Shown: piece after piece, positions 59,575-64,000 of the stretch
Position numbering within the stretch: the first letter of the stretch is position 1
How the letters are laid out: the number at the start of each line of letters is the position of its first letter
From: Saccharum officinarum
Taxonomy: Eukaryota > Streptophyta > Magnoliopsida > Poales > Poaceae
Direction of reading: 5' to 3'
DNA length: 64,000 nt
Assembly: GCA_020631735.1 (NCBI GenBank)
Contig: CM036209.1
Location: 7,167,451 to 7,231,450, forward strand
Translations under genes and position numbers: made by a program
The notes under the pieces: model-generated
The model's input: the letters and a program-made list of their open reading frames with translations, nothing else
Database searches by the model: none
What the model was told of the DNA's origin: nothing

Positions 59575-60261
59575 AAAGTTCCGCTAGGCGCGATTAAGCG
59601 CGAATCGGAGGGTGCCCGCCTCGCCTATGGGGGTAGGCGGAACCCTATGCGGGCTGAGGTCGCCGGTGAGGGAGGAGCAGGCGGCAGCGGGCGGGCGAGA
59701 GAGGGAGATGGCGGCGGGTGGGCAAGAAAGAGAGATGGAGGCGGGGCGGGCGAGCGAGAGAGATTGCGCGGCTGCAACAGAGGAGGCTAGCGGCGGCGGC
59801 GGCCATGGCAGAGGAGGTGGAGAAGCAGGGACGGGGGGAGGATGCGAGCGGTGCTGAGGAGGCGGAGGAGCTGGGACGGTTAGGATATGGGCTTGGGCTG
59901 TTTATGGGCCTTTCTATACAACTCTTGGCCCACAGGTGTCCTGTTTTTTCTTTTTTTATAGACTTTTACAGTAAAATATGAATGGATTTAAAACGCCTAG
60001 GCCCGATTAATCCCGATTACTCCCTAGGCTTGGGGTCAACGCCTAGATTCCGCCTGCCGCCTAGCGAAACTTTGCCAGTGCACGAGCTGAGGTCACATGC
60101 TTGCTGGCTTGTGGCCGCACTCACTCATCCACCTTTATTACCCGGGGATAAGCACTTCGTATAGTACTCTATTGTGATGTTTGCTTATTCTGTTCATATA
60201 TTATCACAATTTGCCCCCCCCCCCCCTTCATTTTATTCCTAGCTCCGCCACTGGCTGCTTC

Positions 60262-61108
60262 TGAAGTTGTTATCTGGAGCTGTTATTTTCAGAGTTCTTT
60301 ATAATCTTTTTTGTGATTGTCTGGTGCTGTTGTTGCTTTTGCTGAGCAATCTATGTCTTTTGAGATTTCATTTGTTTACTTTGTGAATGTCGTTACTTTG
60401 TTTTTGCTTAGTCACTCAACTCTGCTTTGAACTTATTATGTTGCAGGGATGACATTCCACCTCATTGTCTTTTTGATTTGTGGAGATCAATCATGTTGCA
60501 GGTATCGTTTTTTTTTTTTTAGTTTTGCCATTTTCAATATTTTTGCCTAGGTTGTTTTTGAGAAAATTGTTGTTATGGCAATTGAACGTCATTAACTCTG
60601 AATGTGTAAGAGTAGAGATTTTTTGTAGCTCTGGATGTGCTCGTGTTTTGCTAGTTTTTGCCTGCTGTTTTTGCTTGTGGTGGATGACTGCTCGTGGCAT
60701 ATTATATTTTTCAGTGATATTAGATAGTACCTTTGTGAAGGTTTTTGTGACAAGTTGGTTGATTGATTGGCAATGGTGGCCTTGGCGCCTAATGAGAGGT
60801 TGGTATATTGAGCTGTATGGTTTGGTCTGGTATGGCAGATGAATGGACCTTGCCTGATGGAGGGCCATGTTACTAACTTACTACTTTTACTATTACTACA
60901 ACAGGGAGGAGGATTGCAGGTAAAATGAAGGTGATACTGGTACAAATATATACTCTTCCTAGTCATTTGTCACCTTCAGCGAGGGACTTTATTTTCCCGA
61001 ATGCTGGTTGTTGATCCAATGAAAAGGAGTACATTTGTGTGTGTATGTGTGCTTACTTGTATTTGTCCAACAACTGAAACTCAACTCTGAACATAATGCG
61101 TGTTGCAG
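60262..61108. other. Unassigned sequence between the hAT nest and the MYB exon
   Basis: Intron-like, T-rich sequence. A possible small exon at 60448-60502 lies between TTGCAG and GTATCG, but I do not recognise its product. Nothing else is supported. Confidence 0.35.
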
Positions 61109-61258
61109 ATACGGAGCCATGCCCAGAAGTACTTCCTCAAGGTCCAGAAGCTTGGGCTGGCAGCCGGCTTGCCGCCGAGGGCGCCACTTGGCCATGCAGC
61201 AGCAGCAGAGCACGGTGGCCAGTAGCAGCGCGGCTGACATGCCATTGCTGCATGGCCG
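61109..61258 (+). pseudogene. Exon fragment of a SHAQKYF-class MYB transcription factor gene
   Basis: After a TTGCAG acceptor the frame reads [20 protein letters not shown] and then LPPR. This is the end of the single MYB repeat of CCA1/REVEILLE-like factors, which control clock and other promoters in the nucleus. The frame then runs into a stop. The second frame gives a Gln run and a Ser/Ala-rich stretch, which suggests a frameshift near 61180. Neither the N-terminal half of the MYB repeat nor later exons are found, and GT-rich sequence starts at 61262. It is a captured or truncated fragment. Confidence 0.75.
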
Positions 61259-61685
61259 GCATGTGTGTGTGTGTGCAGGCGCTGCTACTACCTTTGATGT
61301 GTGTGAGTGCGCGTGCGCGTGTGTGTTTTGTTGCTTTGTTAATTGTTAAATGATCCGTGTGCGCGCGTCTTCAAACTATACTGCTTTGCTAACGGGTTTT
61401 GGATCTTTTTCAGTATTGACCTCTGTTATAAAAATGTGACAGATTTTTTTGTTGTCTCATCTGTCATTTTTTCCTTGCTGACGTGTTATCTTCTGATTTG
61501 TTAAAAAATTAACAGTTTTTTGGTTGACAAATCTGTCATCAGATGTCTAGACACACCCATAATTAATAACTAAGACTGGTTTTTGAACGATGCCAAATCC
61601 TTGGATGCATGCTCTGTACTTCTGAATAAAGCTCTTCATTATTTTGCCTCTATGCAATTTTAGCTTTCTTCTGTATAGGCTTCAT

Positions 61686-63469
61686 GACTACCGGAAATTG
61701 GCTCTTTGCTGAGTGTCAAGTGATTTGCCGAGTGTTTTTTTTTGCACTCGGCAAAGAAACTCTTTGCCGAGTGCCAAATAAAAAACACGCAGTAAAAACA
61801 AAAAAACACTTGGCAAAGAAGCTCTTTGCCGAGTGTTTTGTTTAGCACTCGGCAAAAAGCTTCTTTGTCTAGTGCTTTTTTTATACTAGGCAAAGAAGGT
61901 CTTTGCCGAGTGTTTTCTCTTTTTTTTTTTCACTCGGCAAAGACAAATTTCAAATCATATTTTGAAGCAGTAAATTAATTCAAATGAAAAAATTTTCAAC
62001 TACAAAGTTGTATAACTCATCAAGATGTATAATTTTTGTTTTGGTCATTTCTTCATATGACAAAGTGAAAGTAAGTTTGTTCATAAATCGTACATCTCTC
62101 TCTGGTAGTTTATGAAACTACAAGAGAGATATATAAGATTTGTGAACAATATTAGAACCAACGTGTCGGATGCACAAATGATCAAACAACCAAAATAAAC
62201 TTTGTAGATCTCGAAAAGTTATGAAAATTTGTAGTTGAAAACTTTTTAATTTAAAATTATTTTGTCATGCAAAACTGCATCTGAATTTCAAAAATTTAAA
62301 ATTTGAATTTTTCAAAAGACCTCGGATGGAAAAACAACCAAAATAAACTTTGTAGATCTCGAAAAGTTATGAAACTTTGTAGGGCCTGTTTAGTTGCCCA
62401 TGCAACCCAAAAAAGTTTGCACAGTACCTGTCACATCGAATCTTGCGGCACATGCATGGAGTACTAAATGTAGACGAAAGAAAAAACTAATTACACAGTT
62501 TAGTTGTAAATCACGAGACAAATCTTTTGAGCCTAATTAGTCCATGATTGGACACAAATTGCCAAATAAAACGAAAAGTGCTACAGTAGCCGAACCCAAA
62601 TTTTTTCACCAACTAAACAACCCCGTAGTTGACAAGTTTTTGATTTGAATTCATTTAGTGCCTCAAACAAGCAATTTTTTTTTTCTATTTTTTTGGGTTT
62701 TGCCAAGTGTTTGTTTTTAACACTTGCAAAAATGTGCTACGATCCAAACCCCTCAAACGGTGCTCTCCCATTGCTCCAAACCCCTCAGCCCCGGATCCCC
62801 CTCTCTCCCTCCCCCATCGGATAAGGCAGAGAGGCCGATCTCTCCCTCACTCTCTCTCTCCCTCCCTCCCTCCCTCCCTTAGTCTCTCTCTCCCTCCGAC
62901 GGGCCGTGGACGCGGCGGAGAAGTGCGAGGAGGAGTCCTCCACCGTCGCCGTGGGGCACCAGCGAGGGCCTCGAGCTTGCCTGCACGGCAGAGCTTGCCC
63001 CCGCGGCCGGAGGACCAGCCTGCGCGGGCGGACGACCTCGGCGGCGGCGTGGCCTCGAGCGCCGCCCGACAGGGCCACCAGCGGCGGCCGGCGGTGCACG
63101 GACGGCCAGCTTCGGCGGATGTGGTGGTGGTGGCGGCGGACGTGGTAGCTGTTTTTTTTTTATTTTTTCCAAAAAATCTTCACCGAGTGTCAGTTTGGCG
63201 GACGTGGTGGCTGTTTTTTTTTCCGAATTTTTTTTACCAAGTGTTAGTTTAACACACGACAAACTCTTTGTCGAGTGCCTGACAAAAAGCACACGACAAA
63301 CTCTTTGCCGAGTGTCCGATAAAAAACACTCGGCAAAGAGCTCTTTGCCGTCAAAAGTTTAGCCGTGTGCCCTATGCCGAGAGTGGCACTCGGCAAAGCC
63401 TTTGCCGAGTGCATTTGAGGCTTTGCCGAGTGCCCCTGGCACACGGCAAATCTGTCGAGTCCGGTAGTG
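61686..63469. mobile_element. Non-autonomous CACTA element (En/Spm-like)
   Basis: The left end GACTACCGGAAATTGGC (first base differs from CACTA) is the inverse of the right end GAGTCCGGTAGTG at 63469. Subterminal repeats of CTTTGCCGAGTG in both directions fill 61700-61940 and 63240-63440. No transposase is present. The middle is AT-rich, followed by a GC-rich stretch at 62740-63150 that may be captured coding sequence of unknown origin. A clear 3-bp target duplication was not found. Confidence 0.85.
62382..62624. mobile_element. MITE of the GGGCCTGTTTAG family inside the CACTA element, TSD GTA
   Basis: It starts GGGCCTGTTTAGTTGCC and ends CAACTAAACAACCCC, with GTA on both sides (62379-62381, 62625-62627). 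It contains the diagnostic words CATGCATGGAGTACTAAATG and CCTAATTAGTCCATGATTGG. Outside it the CACTA sequence rejoins cleanly. Confidence 0.8.
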
Positions 63470-63663
63470 TCAAACATCATTTTTTAGGAAAGTCTTCAGG
63501 CATCAAATGAGCAAGGTTAGAATTTGCAAGTAATAATTTAATAACGAACTAAGACTGGTTTGTGAACGATCTCAAATCCTTGGATGCTCTACACTTCTCA
63601 ATAAAGCTCTTCATTATTTTGCCTCTGTATGCAATTTTAGCTTTCTTCTGTATAGTCTTCATC

Positions 63664-64000
63664 ATGCATCAAATGAACAAGGTTAGAATTAATCCATCCT
63701 CTCAAGAGCCAAGAGTACGGCAATAGGCTATAGCACAAAACATGAGCATATCTGGCCCAACCCAGGCAGAGCCCACCCCATGGCTGCAATAGGGCCAGGC
63801 TTTGACATAGGTAGCCAAGCCCAATTTCTTTTGCCTATTGTTTCAATTATTATGCAATAATAAGAAAGAGCGGGCAGCCCAACCAAAACTAGGCCTGACA
63901 AGGAAAAGTAGGCCCAACCTTGACCAATGGGTAGGTCGAGCTAACTTGTAAATTCCATTCCGGAGGTCATTCCGTTTTGGCTATTGGAATGAGACATTCC
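63664..64000. other. Window end, no supported feature
   Basis: I see no coding region or element boundary. The last 60 bases contain inverted words (ATTCCATTCC and GGAATGAGAC) that may start a MITE continuing beyond the window. Confidence 0.3.

Larger units (their letters stand above)
54470..60074. mobile_element. Non-autonomous hAT element (inner), TSD CCAGTGCA
   Basis: The ends are CAAAGT at 54470 and AACTTTG at 60074, with the perfect 8-bp duplication CCAGTGCA (54462-54469 and 60075-60082). The sequence inside the right end, with words like CGCTAGGCG, CGATTAAG and GCCTAGGC, is the CGCCTAG-rich type common in grasses. A GC-rich stretch at 59600-59880 opens Gly/Arg-rich frames with no domain. 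Its left terminus was split by the Copia insertion six bases from the end. Confidence 0.8.
54338..60253. mobile_element. Non-autonomous hAT element (outer), TSD GCTGCTTC
   Basis: It begins CACTGGCGGAGCTACG at 54338 and ends CTAGCTCCGCCACTG at 60253, flanked by the perfect 8-bp duplication GCTGCTTC (54330-54337 and 60254-60261). This is the hAT signature. Without nested insertions it is about 310 bp and encodes nothing. Confidence 0.85.
61560..63663. repeat. Direct repeat of about 125 bp flanking the CACTA element
   Basis: 61560-61685 and 63534-63663 share the run from ACTAAGACTGGTTT to CTTTCTTCTGTATAG with few differences. The CACTA element begins at the end of the first copy. Confidence 0.75.

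Noticed and set aside
62785..63292. Frames over 100 residues inside the CACTA element
   Set aside because: Arg/Gly/Pro-rich frames on both strands with no recognisable domain. Treated as possible captured sequence, not as genes.

Overview
The window is plant nuclear DNA from a grass, most likely an Andropogoneae species (the sorghum, sugarcane and maize group). The evidence is split plant genes with GT-AG introns, a chloroplast EF-P gene, a type IV chalcone isomerase-like gene, and several layers of nested LTR retrotransposons. It also holds a CACTA element with CTTTGCCGAGTG repeats and MITEs starting GGGCCTGTTTAG, both typical of this group. There are no operons, no CRISPR array and no prokaryotic features. 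A 100-N gap shows that the sequence is a scaffold.

Layout. (1) 1-5.1 kb: an eight-exon otubain-like gene on the + strand, 5' end outside the window. Its catalytic Cys and His are replaced, so it looks like a pseudo-deubiquitinase. (2) 5.6-39.0 kb: a mobile-element pile-up. Two tandem decayed Ty3/gypsy relics (minus strand) form the base. The first relic is split by a 29.9-kb insertion (6454-36341, target duplication CATTT) whose outer shell resembles a solo LTR. Inside lies a hAT-derived gene (zf-TTF, DUF4371, hAT dimerisation; minus strand). That gene is broken by a 5.1-kb LTR-like insertion (target duplication TATGT) and by a 10.3-kb Copia element (target duplication CATGG). About 7.25 kb of this pile is present twice around the N gap, at 12630-19905 and 20006-27254. 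This probably reflects unmerged contig ends or haplotypes. (3) 39.0-40.7 kb: a gypsy deletion derivative in which gag is joined to the last residues of pol. (4) 41.7-44.2 kb: a complete seven-exon plastid EF-P gene (minus) with a 1.2-kb foldback element 82 bp upstream of its ATG. (5) 47-50.4 kb: small MITEs and an intact CHIL gene whose start codon is split by an intron. (6) 51.9-61.3 kb: a glucose-6-phosphate isomerase gene fragment and a SHAQKYF MYB exon fragment. Between them are two nested hAT elements and a young Copia element (306-bp LTRs with two differences), each with a perfect target duplication. (7) 61.7-63.5 kb: a non-autonomous CACTA element carrying a MITE.

The only genes likely to serve the host are the otubain-like gene, EF-P (plastid translation) and CHIL (flavonoid pathway). 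They are functionally unrelated neighbours. The rest is transposable elements, their decay products and captured gene pieces. Family names come from motif recognition by eye, and no database search was run.
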